Shown here in pieces: positions 1 to 11,970 of a stretch of 64,000 nucleotides of DNA. The stretch comes from Loxodes magnus. Taxonomy: Eukaryota > Ciliophora > Karyorelictea > Loxodida > Loxodidae. The notes under the pieces were generated by a model. It had not been told where the DNA came from. It was given only the letters and a program-made list of their open reading frames with translations, and did not search any database. A program made the position numbers and the translations under genes. Within the stretch, counting starts at the first letter, position 1, and the number at the start of each line of letters is the position of its first letter. The stretch covers positions 682,001-746,000 of the forward strand of contig CAMPDV010000023.1 of the NCBI GenBank assembly GCA_946699065.1, written 5' to 3'.

Positions 1-1466
1 GTTTTGATATTTATATTAATATTCTAATTTTTAGATTTGATTATTAAATAGTAGAATCTTTATGGGCTACTTTTAGGTAATACATGCCTTTTGTATAATA
101 AATCCCTTTTCTTTATGAAGGCTAGTATAAAATAAAGAATATTTACGAAAAATATTTTTAAATATTACTAGTAGCCAGAGTTTTCTTGCATATACTAAAG
201 CTAAAATTTAATCTTCACTATTACGTTCTTTAATCACTCTATCTTTAGCACTTACATTACTATAAAGTATTATTGTTTCTTAAGATTTATCTGAATTTAT
301 CAATTATTATTCCTTTTATGCTGTTTTTATTCTCTCTTTATTATAGAATGTAAATAAGAAAGAATAAATAAAATGTTTACCTTTTCAACTAAGAGGAATA
401 TTATTTTTAGTAGCACCACTTTTTATAAAGGATTGCAAATAGCTTATAAAAAGCTACTAATGATAATCATAAAAGATAATTAAATAAATACTTAAGCAAT
501 TACTTATAAATGCCCCCTACTATTCGAACATAAAATAAATATTAAGTATTTTGAATAAAATATCTATACTACATTTCTTTAAAATTAGTTTTATAGTAAT
601 TGAAGAAAATTAATTTTATATGAAAAGAATAAGAGAGGGCTTTCTTTCTTAATTTATACATTAAATCACTATAAATAAAAAGATTGCTTTAAATCTTAAT
701 TGAGAGAAATAATTCTTTAAATATAATATAAATAAATTATTGGAGATGGATTCTTAATTAAAAATTGCTAGTTGATTTATAGCTTTAAATTTCATTAAAG
801 TAAATTAAATCTTCTCATTTTTCTAAATTTTAGAAAAAGAAATCTAACTTTTATTAAGTTCGAATTAAAGTATAATTTACTAAATTATAACCTTATATCT
901 AAATAAGATAATTAACCTTAGTTTCATATAACCTGTTATTTCTATCTTTTCTACTTGCTTTATATTTTAAGATTTTTATCTCTTATTAGAGGCTTTATAA
1001 TAATTATTTTAAATAAATTGGAGCTAATATCTAAAAGATACTTATTTTTGTGCTATCAAAATCCTTTAAAGAATTTAATAGCAGCCATTTTATTTTTTCG
1101 ATGTTTATAAAATAGGGATAATCTTTTTCTTATAAAAGCATCTTAATTTAAAAAATAATATATATGACTTATATGTTAATAACTTACCTAAAATTATCTT
1201 TCGTATTTAATTATAAACCTATTTATAATTAGCCTATATCTTTACCTTCCTTACAATCTTTCATACTTTTAAGCTTCTGTATAAATTTAATAAAATATTT
1301 AAATTTGTTAATTAAAAAAAACAACATGACTATTTAAAATCTTATTAAAGCAAAGGCCTTAGCAAGAATATTAAAAGCCTTAAAAGAGGAAATGGTTATA
1401 TTATTAAAATAGATTTGGATTGTAAATTATTAGTAAGATACTTTTGCTTAAAGCTTATTAAAAAAA
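1..1466. other. AT-rich spacer
   Basis: The stretch is very AT-rich and has no conserved reading frame I can support. A weak plus-strand frame begins at an ATG near 1326 and reads as an amphipathic Leu/Lys peptide. It then runs antisense into the PX gene without a convincing stop, so I do not call it. No tRNA or other structured RNA was recognised. Confidence 0.6.
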
Positions 1467-3665
1467 TCAAATAAGGCTATTATGTTTGTACATATAATAT
1501 TCGCTAGGAATGTTGTAAAGGAACTTTTTTAGAACATTTTTATTTTTTAGGTGCTTTACTATTTTTTCTCCTTGATTGTTGTATAACTCTATTCAATCCT
1601 CGCATGAACTTAATTTAAGAAATAGCTTTTAAGGAGTAGGACATTCCTTGAAGACATCCATATTAATGTTAAGAGCTAATTTATTCCTAATAGCCTCAAC
1701 TATTTTTCTCTGGATTTATTTATCGTTTTTCACTTCTTTAGGTCATTAGTTTGAACTTAAATAATGGATATTAAACTAAGGAAGATATTCCTCAAAAATT
1801 TCCTTTAGGAACTTCTGAGTATGATATCAATTATGTTTCATTTTTAGCTCAGCTTTCTTCTTGCAACGGTAAAATCTTCTAAGGAAATAGCAGAGTAATA
1901 AAAATCTATAAGGTATAATAGTAATAAGAACAAGGAAAAGTGTTAGACTAGCAATGAAGATAACAGTTTTTTCATGATCTTATCAAGTTATTAAGACATG
2001 GATTTTTTCACTATAGTCTGCTAGCCTTTTAAAGAATTTTATTGCATCATTTAATCCTTTTTTAAATTACCTTCATTTTGTTCCAAGCCCTTCTTACTCT
2101 TCAGGCTTTAACTTCTTGCTAGTTCATGAGAAATCGATTATTTAATCTTGCTTTCATCTCTTTAAATTTATCACATCAGGCTAAAATCCTTTTCTCATTT
2201 AATCAGCGAAAAAGTAATGCGTGAATTTTTTATATATTCTACTAGTCTATACCTTAGGACAGTTTAGCATAATAATAAGAAGCAAAATCATAATATAAAG
2301 ATGAACTATATAATTAGCATCTCAAAATAGTACTAGCAGAACTATTATCACGAGGCATAATTTAGAAAACCTAGGATAGATAAAATTAAAGCAATAGTCT
2401 ATTTTAGCTTTGCTGCGCTTGAATAAATATATCATCCTTTTTACTCTTTTAAACTCTAGTTTAATATTGCTCATAGCTTGCCATTCTGAAACTGGATGAT
2501 AGATTTCTTTCACATCAGCTATATGCTTTGTAAAGGCAGATAAATCTCTTATTTAAAGTTCAAGAGTAGGAATTTATTCTAAATTACCAGATGAAGCAAT
2601 AAGGGGAAATTAAATAGGTTTTTACTAATATTAAGTCCAATTTAAGTATGATACCGGAATTTAAACTTCAAATAATTACTTTAGATTGTCTTTTTTGGAA
2701 AAAAACCCCTCTGATGTCTTTTGAACCAATTAGATTTTAATTTCACAAAATCTTCTAGGTACAGGAATAATAAAAGTCTAATTTCAAACGCTTAATTTAC
2801 TAAAGCTGGTTTGATGTTCTTGATTATCAAGAACTATTTTTATCTAAAATAGAGAATCTTTTTTTAAGTGTTCAGGAGGTATATTTACTACTTATATTAA
2901 CTAAATTCAAAGCAGTCCCACTGAAGACCCATCTCCACTTATCTCTTATAGTAGGTCATTTCAATCTTGAAAATTACTCAATGGAGACATTCGAAATGAA
3001 TGTTTAGCGAACAGATATTTGCATATAAAAGCTTAATTATTAAGAAAGGCTCCTTAACGTAATATGCAATTTTCTACATAAATATAATAAATGAAATCTA
3101 TTTCATTTTCAGCAGGGTATAGGTAAATTGCCCCGTTTTTTAAGACAGCATAAAATTATCTTCAAATTTACTCATGAGGCATTTTAACTTCGACTAAAGA
3201 TTTTATCATAGATTATTTATCGCTCAGTTAAGAAATGACTGATGATTTTCTAGCCGCTTAATTAATATTCAAAAATTCAGCTAACTTAATTTTGATGGTC
3301 TATCCTATATCTTCAAAAGCTTTTTGATTGGAAATTTCAATTAATTTGTTAAAATAGCTACTCAGCTTTTCTTTTCTAGTTTCCACTCTATTAATAACTC
3401 TAAACTTACTAGGAAAGTATGGAAGTTAAACTTAAGGAAGCATTCCTGCTAAACTTTGATTAAATTCATAGATATCGTTAAATTTTCTATATATAAATCT
3501 TTCTAAATTTCCTATACGTACTATGATTTCATAATCTACATTCCCATTAATCTCTTAAGTTCTGTCGATATTAAATTCTATATTTTATGAATTTAAAAAT
3601 AACTCATGACTCAATTTAGACATTTCTTTATAATAATTCCTAAGCTAATTATTTATTTAAAGCAT
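1467..3665 (-). CDS. PX-PH-C2 protein with MCTP-like C-terminal membrane domain
   Basis: Likely a membrane-anchored lipid-binding protein acting at membrane contacts or in endosomal trafficking. The N-terminal ~120 residues match a PX domain, with a basic YRKF motif and a VETRKEKL helix typical of phosphoinositide pockets. A PH-like segment follows (about residues 150-220, WRQFYAVLKNG), then a C2-like β region (about 260-400). The C-terminal part carries paired hydrophobic hairpins near residues 425-460 and 550-580. The second ends in the pattern ITWQDHEKT..IPYRFLLLCYFLRRFYR, close to the PRT_C domain that ends MCTP/ferlin-like C2 proteins. There is no intron. Twelve internal TGA codons fall at plausible Trp sites (two Trp use TGG), and the stop is TGA at 1467-1469. 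Starts at 3695 or 3623 are also possible; 3665 lies just after the upstream gene's stop. Domain order is inferred from sequence pattern only. Confidence 0.8.
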
Positions 3666-3666
3666 T

Positions 3667-4237
3667 TCAAATACTATAAGTTTACTTTAAGTCATAGTAA
3701 TAATATGTATTTATATTTTAATTCCATACTTAATTTAGCCTTCTTTTAATAAAATATTAGACAGATTCCCTATATTTTTTCTTTTTAGCTTCATGCTGTT
3801 TAGCATAACTAACTTTATCCTTCAAGCTTTTTCTCAAATAAATAGCTCTATTTAATAATTAATTATCTAGGATGTTTCCTTTTGTTCCATATGGTTTATT
3901 AAAGAAGCTGTTTACCTAAGTATAAATAGTTGAATTTAATTAATTAGATTTAAAGGATATTTATACTTTTAAATAAATATTTAATTTAATATTATGATAT
4001 TATAGTTAGAGTTTAAATCTCTTAGATCTTTATAAGAACTAACCTAACTCTAATTTATTTACACCTTCCAGAATCCTACTATTTTATTAAATAAATTAAA
4101 GTCAAATTTACTCTATATTACCTGCTTTTATCTACAGTTTTAGCAAAGGAAAATCATCTTGATTAATTGGGATCGAATTTAGATAAAGAAGAATTGCAAG
4201 GTAAATAAAGAAAGAGAAATTATATGTTTAATGACAT
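3667..4237 (-). CDS. Small uncharacterised protein, probably spliced
   Basis: I do not recognise this protein. A clearly coding-like frame runs from about 4060 to its TGA at 3667. It is Lys/Gln-rich, with a basic amphipathic C-terminal helix around RAIYLRKSLKDK and YFIKRRLNQ. The most sensible start is the ATG at 4237 in another frame, giving SRWFSFAKTVDKS (TGA read as Trp). The frames join if about 43-46 nt beginning GTAATATAGAG and ending TAG are removed near 4100. A second in-phase GT-AG segment of 51 nt near 3930 may also be an intron. It sits tightly between the methyltransferase gene and the PX gene on the same strand. The exon structure is inference; the coding character of the 3' part is the firmer point. 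Confidence 0.4.
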
Positions 4238-4338
4238 TATTGGGTAAATGACTTGCAAAGTAAAGATAAATAATTTAATTAAAATGTACTTAATAGAAAG
4301 TTTATTAGTTCTTGAATAAATTGTTAATATCTATCTCC

Positions 4339-5066
4339 TCAGTTTGCTCTATAGTTGATTTTGTTTTTTTCTTTTTAATATTTTATTATAATTCCTCACT
4401 ACGATGTTGCCATAATTATTGCTGTGTTGTACTTATTTAAAATTTTTCTCCTTCTATGGGTGATTCTTTAAAATTAGCTCAAACAGCGAATCATTAAAAC
4501 ACAATGCTTCCCTCAACTTCAACATTTATATTACGCTATTCCTAGCAATATTAGTCTACATAAACAAAATAATCGCAAAAATCTCTTTACTCTGCATTCA
4601 ATCCTTTTTCTTAATTTCCAATAATAAAAGCAGTTGATCCATTGAAGGGCATTGTATGTACTGGTTTTGCACTATTATATTTTTCAATTCCACAAACTTA
4701 AATTTAATTTTACTTGCAAAACTACTTTATTTCATCCAAGCTCTCAAAATTAAGAGTTTCTATTTTATTAAGTGTTCCATGATTTCCTCATGAGTGTAGC
4801 TTTTTTTGAGCCATTAGAATAGCATTAACTCCAAAAGCACCTGCTGATCTTATAAGAGTTCCAATATTGCTGCGTTTAGAAACATCATGAACTATTAAGT
4901 AACTTCTAATATCTTACATTAAAGCTAATTAATACTATATATTAAAATTTAAATCTAGTCTTTATTCTTTAACTCCTACTTAAAGTTATCTTAAGCCCTT
5001 AGTTTCTATTTCTTTAGTAGTATTACTAAGTTCTATTTAATATACTTATTTAAACCCTTTTAGCAT
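4339..5066 (-). CDS. SpoU/TrmH-family RNA 2'-O-methyltransferase
   Basis: Predicted AdoMet-dependent 2'-O-ribose methyltransferase of rRNA or tRNA with the SPOUT trefoil-knot fold. Motif 1 is clear (VSKRSNIGTLIRSAGAFG). Motif 2 (STAFIIGNQEKGL) contains the usual GN.E.GL loop. Motif 3 is present in degenerate form (NINVEVEGSIVF). The product is about 232 residues, close to a bare catalytic domain with a short N-terminal lead. The frame is open back to an ATG at 5066, and the conserved part begins just after a second ATG at 4919. The C-terminal frame has no nearby TGA unless a 29-nt intron (4371-4399, GTGAGG...AAAAAG) is removed. Removal brings in TGA at 4339 and makes the length divisible by three. 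Family membership is firm; the C-terminal splice is inference. Confidence 0.75.
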
Positions 5067-5210
5067 TTAGTTTCAATTGAGCAATATTTGCTATGTGGAT
5101 ATGCTCAAAAATAGTTTTTAATCTATTTAAATTTACAGAGAAATGAATAGAGATGAACTGTTGTAAATATCATTCAATTATATTTATTAAGATCATACAA
5201 GTTTTTAACC

Positions 5211-6239
5211 TCACTTAAGTTTAAATTGTCATAATTCTGACCAAGTTATTTCCTTTACAAGCTGACATTCTTTAGTAATTTTAAATAGCTGATATTTTGT
5301 TGAAATTCACAAGAATCCTTCTGAATCTCAGTTTAGAATGGGCCAAGAATTTACTTCACATGTGAATTTATAACTTGATCTCTATAAAGTTCCAATCAGA
5401 AATCCTAACATATATGAATTATTAGCTTCAACATCAAGAAGAAAAACGTGTATCGAAGCTCTGTCATCACTCGAAACTGCTAAGCACATATTATTTTATG
5501 AAAAAGCTAAACTTGATATCTTGGCATGCATAGAACCTCTTCTTAATTCTTTTTGCATTTCAATAGGTTTCAATTACTCGCATTAGTTAGATAGTTTTTT
5601 TATTTATGTTTCGCTTTATTGAGTTTAAATAAAGTTATCTAAAAGTTGATCATTTTCTTTGGTATTTTATTTTCAAATTCGAATAACAGTTCCTTTAATA
5701 CTAGCAGTTGCAATTAAATCACCTTCCTAATTAACAGTAATTTATGCAATATCTCCTTAATGAGCTTATACTATTTCAACTGTTACTTCTCCTCACCAAT
5801 TAAAATTAATTACTTGAATTTATCCTAATTTTGATCCTAAGCATACTATAACGCTACCATCTCTGTTCATTCCAATTATTCCAAGTTAATTAAGTAAAGT
5901 AGGTACAATTTCAATAACTTCCATTTTAGGAAAATGTAAGATTTGAGTTTCGTTTTCACATACAATAATTATTTTTCTCTGAACTATCTGAATATTAGAA
6001 ATTCTGCTAATAAATTATTCTTTGTATATAAATTCTTGCTCAATTCCATCTCAAATATATAAGATTTAATTCTAACTAAAAGCAATTATTTAAGTGTTAA
6101 AGTATATAGCAATAGCGTCTATTTTAAATCCACTAATACATGATACTAGCTGGCAGTTTTTTAAGTCAAGAGTTCTTAAGACACTGTTAGTATTTTGAAG
6201 AAGACTGGATTTATCCTAATTGAATGAAGTATGCTACAT
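5211..6239 (-). CDS. PROPPIN (Atg18/WIPI/WDR45 family) phosphoinositide-binding β-propeller
   Basis: A seven-bladed WD40-type propeller of about 342 residues that binds PI3P and PI(3,5)P2 and acts in autophagosome formation and endolysosomal trafficking. The diagnostic LRRG motif is present (QKELRRGS, about residue 220), as are the blade-1 start FNQDKSS, the blade with AHQGDIAQITVNQEGDLIATAS, and FSQNNMCLAVSSDDRASIHVF. The start at 6239 (MQHTSFNQD) matches the usual PROPPIN N-terminus. The frame is also open and coding-like upstream to an ATG at 6536, so a ~99-residue N-terminal extension is possible. There is no intron. TGA fills several Trp sites. Three in-frame TGAs lie at 5229, 5211 and 5193; I take the middle one as stop, but the first could terminate. 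Confidence 0.88.
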
Positions 6240-7192
6240 TTTTAAATTACTTATAGCTTGCTTTAAAGATTAATAATTATCTTTAATTTCTAAATTTAAA
6301 GTTAATATTTAATTCCTCCTTCTATTTCTCTTATTCCCAACATTGCTTAGATACCTAATATTATACTTCAATTTTATTCACCTTTTATATCCATAATGTA
6401 AAGAGTAGTTCTATCTTAAAAATTATTTGCTTTGGCAATACAGTTTACTGTTTTCTTCAATAGATTTATGCGTTTGATTTAAAAGACTATATATAGTTAG
6501 TTGGATAATATAAGTTCTTAAGTAATTTTATAACATTTAGCTTAAATATTATAAGCTCTTTATCAGATGAGGCTATTAATAAGACTTTTAAGCAAGATAT
6601 TACATTTAGCTACCTGTTTATTTTAAGGCTTATAGAATTAACTTATTATGCATATTAATTATTGAGTGATATTCAGCCTATTTAAAGGTTATAGATATGC
6701 TTTATTATCTCTTATCTTATAAATTTAGTATTTTAATTTTATTTATCTGATTTAAGATTTAGTAGCAATGGAAATATAATAAGCTAAATAAATGAAAGTG
6801 CTGCTAAAATGACACTATTATAATGGAGCTTTTTATTTTGTATATGTAAGTTTTACTAAATATATTTTCTATTTTCTCATATTACAGGAATAGCATTTGA
6901 AAGTTAACATTTACATACTAGGAAAATAATTTCTTTTATAAGTCTATGAATTTATTAAATACTACATAATATAAAATTATATCATTTCTAAGGTTTGCTT
7001 ATTTCTGCTTAGAGCAGTGCTTTATTGAATAAATATAAAGATAGTTATGCTTTAGATGTTTAAATGATGGAATTAATAAATTACAATATCAAGACTTTAA
7101 ATTATAGTAAGGCTTATTGAAGAGCTTTAATAAAAGAACAGAGATTTAGGAATTTAGAATTTGAAGTTGTTCTAATGATTTAAGCCTTTTTC
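6240..7192. other. Spacer with possible PROPPIN N-terminal extension
   Basis: Positions 6240-6536 stay open in the PROPPIN frame and look coding (TGA at Trp in YKRWIKLK). From about 6540 to 7190 the sequence is AT-rich and I see no gene. Confidence 0.4.
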
Positions 7193-7922
7193 TCATTGTG
7201 AATGCTCTTTTGGAAACTATAGCTCACTTCCAACATTCTTCTAGTTACTTAAGTTAACTTTGAAAAATTAATCTGCGATATCTACAAAATATTTTTCAGA
7301 AAGCATCATAGAATAATGTGCTATCAAAATACCAAGCACAATGTCGACAAAGAAATGAGCCCTTAGAAAGATCATGATTAGGATTTCTCCAATAGCTACA
7401 AAAATACTGTAAAATACCATAGGTTTAACTCTTTAATATGCAAATTCTTGTAAAAGGACAAAACAAATTCCAACATGTCCAGAAAATATAAAATCTTAGC
7501 TAGGATTATAACTAATCATTATAGAAGGAATACCAGGATCATGCCAAATATACCCTTTTGGCCATTGAACCATAAAGATACACTAAACTATAAGAACTTA
7601 CGCAACAAATAGTTCTAAAAAGATAGAAAAAGAAAGAAGCTATTATCAGCTGAGTTCGTTCTCCTCATCTAATATAATAATAAGCAGTAAGGATTGCTAG
7701 TGAATCAATAAGTACTGAACTAGCTATCAATAAGTAATTGGTTGCTTATTTATCACTATGCAAATATTTATTAATTTATTCTGTCAACTCAAACGCGTAA
7801 TCCCATGAACAATTACCTCCTTCTATCTATGCACTTCAACGTTAAGTATTATTCACCCAAGTCATAACTCCGAAGAATGCGGATATGATAGAAATAATCT
7901 TAAACTGCTAGAAGGTAATCAT
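7193..7922 (-). CDS. Sphingomyelin-synthase-like PAP2 membrane phosphotransferase
   Basis: A polytopic membrane enzyme of about 236 residues resembling the PAP2_C/sphingomyelin synthase family, which moves a phosphocholine or phosphoethanolamine head group onto ceramide-type lipids. The catalytic His-His-Asp set is visible. SGHVGICF supplies the first His, and RAHFFVDIVLG supplies His and Asp at four residues' spacing. Five to six hydrophobic helices surround them. A 19-nt intron (7583-7601, GTAAGT...TTTAG) is required to join TICC to the IFMVQWPKG exon, and with it the coding length is 711. TGA codes Trp at QRWSAQ and IRWGER, and the stop is TGA at 7193. A short upstream frame starting MPPKEE (about 8076 down to 7990) could be an extra 5' exon joined by a ~60-nt intron; this is uncertain. 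Substrate is inferred from family only. Confidence 0.8.
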
Positions 7923-9651
7923 TCCTTAAAAATTATTTTAAATTTGCTATTAAGATTAAATTTAAATGCAAGGGTTTGAAATTTACCTTAATATAGATCT
8001 AAATATATTATCTTTATTTAATAATCATCATCTTTCTATTTATTATATTATTATTCTTCTTTTGGAGGCATATCAATAAAAAAAAACGTTCACTACATTT
8101 TTTGCTAGTTCTTATGTGAATATAGTCTAATAACGTTATACAATATTTTGTCTCATAAAAATTTGCTAGCATTTTTTCTTTTTATAAAATTTTGCTTTTA
8201 GCTAATTAAATTAAAGATTAATTTATGAAAAATTTCTAGAAAGCATAAATAATTATGATTATTTATCTAAAATTAACTAAAAAAATCATATTTATAAAGT
8301 TTATAATAAAGTTACTAAAGCTCTCTATTTTAATTGTTGGATATGAATTTATGTTCTTAGCGATTTAAAATGAATATCTGATAAAGAAAAAATATAGCTT
8401 TTCTTGAATACAACATTAACTTTAGATAGATAAATTTGATAATAAATATGTTAATTCATTTAAAGTTAAATCAATCCAGAAATTTTGCTATGTAAGTTGT
8501 TAGTATTTTATGCTTAAAGTTTCTTTAATTCTCTTACACTTAATTTTTAGCTAATTATCTTGAAAATGAACTATAGAAGTATATTGAACTAAATTTGTAT
8601 TTTTGTGTTCTAATATGATAGATTTGTTGATTTAATTTAATTTACATATTTAATTAGAATCACTACTATTCATTAGATAGCTACTGTTTAAAATAGATAA
8701 ACATCATTTACTAAATCTTTTTTCAAATTATATTCATTTAATTTTAATGCAGAATTAACTATTTAAGTTTTAGTAAAAATTGTTTTATAAGATATCTTAA
8801 GAGTATAAGATGTTATGATACTATAACTAATTTATATTTGTGTAATTAAAATTTTGATTAAATTTTGACAACTAGCTTAGTTTAGTCTTCTATCATAATA
8901 TCTTCTATAAAGGATTTTAAAGTTAGTTATAATCCATAAACTATTTATTATCTATTTAATTTAAATTTCCTATGTTTATATTTATATAACTATTAGCTAC
9001 TTTGCAATATTCTAATAAATAGATATTTATTTAGTTATTTAATAAGAGAGATATGAAGATTATTAATATATTTAAACTTTATTATTTAGTAAAATATACA
9101 AGGAAAGTCTTTTACCTTCTAGAGTAATTTTAAGAAAGTATACATAAATCTTTCTAGACTTTTAATACCTAAGATATAAATTAAGCTAAAGCAATAATAA
9201 TTTATTGCTTGCTAGATAATTAAAATTATCTTTAGGCAATAACTTATATAATCAAGGTATAATTCTATAAATTAATACAAGCCACTCTATTATACTACCC
9301 TTATTCTTTCTCCTTTTTATTTATACCCTTCTTTTGCTTTACAGTTAATCCTTTTTTTTGTTGTTAAAATCTGGGTGAAAATATTCTATAACTAATATAA
9401 ATAATTAAACAAGAATATCTAAAATAAGTAGTTTATAAATAGAGTATGATATCTTAACGTGAATAGAGTTTAGTTATCATAATATTTAATAGCGAATAAT
9501 AATAAATAGTTGCTTAAATGTATATAAAGCAAAGTATATCTAATTTATAGTTTACTATATAGCTTAATTATATAATTAATATAATTAAACATCACACTCT
9601 TTTCTTATCTTATTCATTTTTTATTTTTGCTCATCTTATATTTATGATATA
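7923..9651. other. AT-rich spacer
   Basis: I see no conserved gene. A short charged frame (MPPKEE..., about 7990-8076 on the minus strand) may be an upstream exon of the PAP2 gene. The rest is homopolymer-rich AT sequence, with a pyrimidine-rich patch near 9300-9360. Confidence 0.5.
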
Positions 9652-10200
9652 TCATTTTAATTCAACAGCTAAATTCTCTGTCTAGATATCAAGAATCGCT
9701 TGAAAATAAAAGCATTTAGCAAAAATTTGTATCATTGAGACTAAACTGGAAAGTTTGCTATAATGAATCAAAGATTTTAATTATTCTAAGATTTAAAATT
9801 TGCTAAATCAAATATGATTACTTTATATAGATGAGCTTATCTTAAAAATAAATTCATATTTCTATATGGCTCATAAAAATATAATGGAAATAATACCTTA
9901 CTAAAAGGAATTATATATAAATATTTAGTTTATTTTTGCTCTATTTAATAATATTAAGTAACATCGCTAGGAAGTAATTATAATAAAATACTTACTTTTA
10001 GATTTAATAGCTTAAATTAAACATTCTAGTTTTATCTCAGTCCTCAACTTAGGCATCTCTTTTATCTAATAATTTGATTCTAAATGTCTTTTATAACCAT
10101 CTTTAGGATATAAAAATTGTTTTTTGCTTGGATATTTTGATGAGAAAGCATAATATAATAAAATTGATATGGTATATTTATAAGAATCCTTATATAGCAT
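9652..10200 (-). CDS. Hypothetical 182-residue protein
   Basis: I do not recognise this protein. An uninterrupted frame from ATG 10200 to TGA 9652 encodes a Lys/Ser/Ile-rich protein. The more coding-like ends are YPSKKQFLYPKDGYKRHLE near residue 20 and FYFQAILDIQTENLAVELK at the C-terminus. Two internal TGAs would be Trp. Base composition is lower in GC than neighbouring genes and the middle is very AT-rich. This may therefore be a fast-evolving small gene, a spliced gene read through its introns, or a chance frame. Confidence 0.3.
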
Positions 10201-10471
10201 TTTGAATAATCTTAACTACTATTAAAGTAATTAATTATTTGAACTGAAATATTTGAACTATTTATTTAAACTTAGATATCAACTCACCCACTTTGAAGGA
10301 GATAATTAAAAAATATTGAAAACAAATAATTTAAACTATTATGGCAAATGTAAATTTAGACTTTTTTAAAGTAAAATGAAGAAGCTAAATCTATATAAGT
10401 AAATAAGAAATATAGAGTATGCTAATAAAGATAAATAATAATAGGAAGTAAATTAAATAGATATTATTTTA

Positions 10472-11902
10472 TCATACTTTTTTGCATCCTAAGCACTATT
10501 TATTTGTTTGGCAGCATGACCAGCAACTTCTTTTCAGGTTTATATCGTATTTCCATTTTCCAGGATGAATTAATTTCTCTTGCTTTTTGAAAGAACCTGA
10601 AGTTTAGTATTTTTAATCTAGGCTATATTACTAAATTTTTTCCTCTTATTCGTCTTCGTTTACTTCTTAAATCGGTTATAAGAAATTGAAATCTGTTTAG
10701 TTAGAGTAATTAACTTTATTTTATATTTCTTAAGTTTATTCCTAATATTCATCTTTAGCTTCCTCTTGAACTTAAAGAATCTCTTTAGCATTTTGCATTT
10801 CATCCCTCAACTTCAAAATTTCATTTTCGTATTATTTGAAGTTTTAAAGGATAGAAGGATCTTATTAAAACTAAGTTTAATTATTAGCTTGAATATTTTA
10901 CAGGAGTTCCTTGATACCTTCTATTTCATTTTACAAATATGATACTTATTGCTTAATCAAAGTTTATGCTTAGGTATGACTATCAAGAATTAATATTCCT
11001 TATGTTTATATTGCTTATTCTGGCTAACTTTGCTTCATCTTCTGGCTTTCTTCACTTTGTGATGATTGACTTAATAATTTCTCATCAATACTTTTGTTAA
11101 TTTATAACTGATCAATTTCAAGCTTATTAAGTCTTTAAATAATGTCAGATTTTGGTGATTTTTACAAAGCTTCTTCCTCAGACTTTTTTACTATCTCACT
11201 GATTCTAGAAGAAGTTTCTGAATTTTGTTTTTGCAGCTACTCTATATTTTACACCAAGCTAACTAAGTTTTCCTTGATGTCTCTTAAGTTTTAGTTTTCT
11301 TCGATTTAAAACTAATTAAGGTTCTAAGAATGTTCCTCTAAGCTTTGCTAAACATTGTCAAGCAGTAATTTTTATTATGCTTATTCAGCTTGTATTTCTT
11401 TAATTAAATTGTCTCATTTACTTTGATTGCTTTCCAATACAACTAATCTTTACATCAAATCCTAGAAGTTAATTTCTTAAGGCTTTGGAGCAGATTCTTC
11501 TTATACTGATCTTCTTAACTCTTATACTTCATAATTTACAGAGTTCTGCATATTTTTAATCACATCCAGCTCTTTTTCCAATGCAGACAATCGTTCTGTT
11601 GCTTACTTCATGCAATCTTCTTATAGTTCATGTCTTTAAAACTCTTACCTGACGCTATCTAGAAATATGTTTTATGGATTATCAGGCTCAATTAAGGATA
11701 GCAGTTTAGCTATAATTATTTGTTTATCTTAAGGTTATTCAATGAGGCAATTAGACTGACAAACTGAATGCTTGAGAATCTCAATGGTTTGGCATATTTT
11801 ACAAAGGTGCTGGAGACATAGCAAGCTTTACTGGAAAGGCATGTTGCTTTGTTTCTGTTAAATCAATCGTTCCCATTCTGCTTTACATTGTTAGAAATCC
11901 AT
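10472..11902 (-). CDS. Coiled-coil protein with C-terminal Cys/His (WSCC) zinc-like motif
   Basis: A 476-residue intronless protein, mostly Glu/Gln/Lys coiled coil from about residue 110 to 430. The N-terminal 100 residues hold a small Cys/His cluster (CLQHLCKICQT...HSVCQSNC). The last ~30 residues read HPGKWKYD...CWSCC...CLGCKK, a compact His/Cys module of a kind I have met at the end of many coiled-coil proteins in ciliates and other eukaryotes; it probably binds zinc. Function is unknown, and a cytoskeletal or basal-body role is only a guess. It is transcribed away from the 11971 gene across a 68-bp gap, so the two probably share a promoter. One internal TGA (SKWDN) is read as Trp, and the stop is TGA at 10472. 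Confidence 0.75.
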
Positions 11903-11970
11903 TTTTTGTTAAATCAATTGTTTTCTTTTGAAAGGCTAATTGTTTACTTTAATACTTTGTTTAATACAAA
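11903..11970. promoter_or_regulatory. 68-bp divergent intergenic gap, putative bidirectional promoter
   Basis: It separates the start codons of two divergent coiled-coil genes. Any core promoters and 5' leaders must fit here. The sequence is T/A-rich with no TATA element I can defend. Confidence 0.45.

Noticed and set aside
1326-1560. Plus-strand amphipathic frame starting MTIQNLIKAKALARIL
   Set aside because: It runs antisense into the PX gene and has no supporting stop or homologue.
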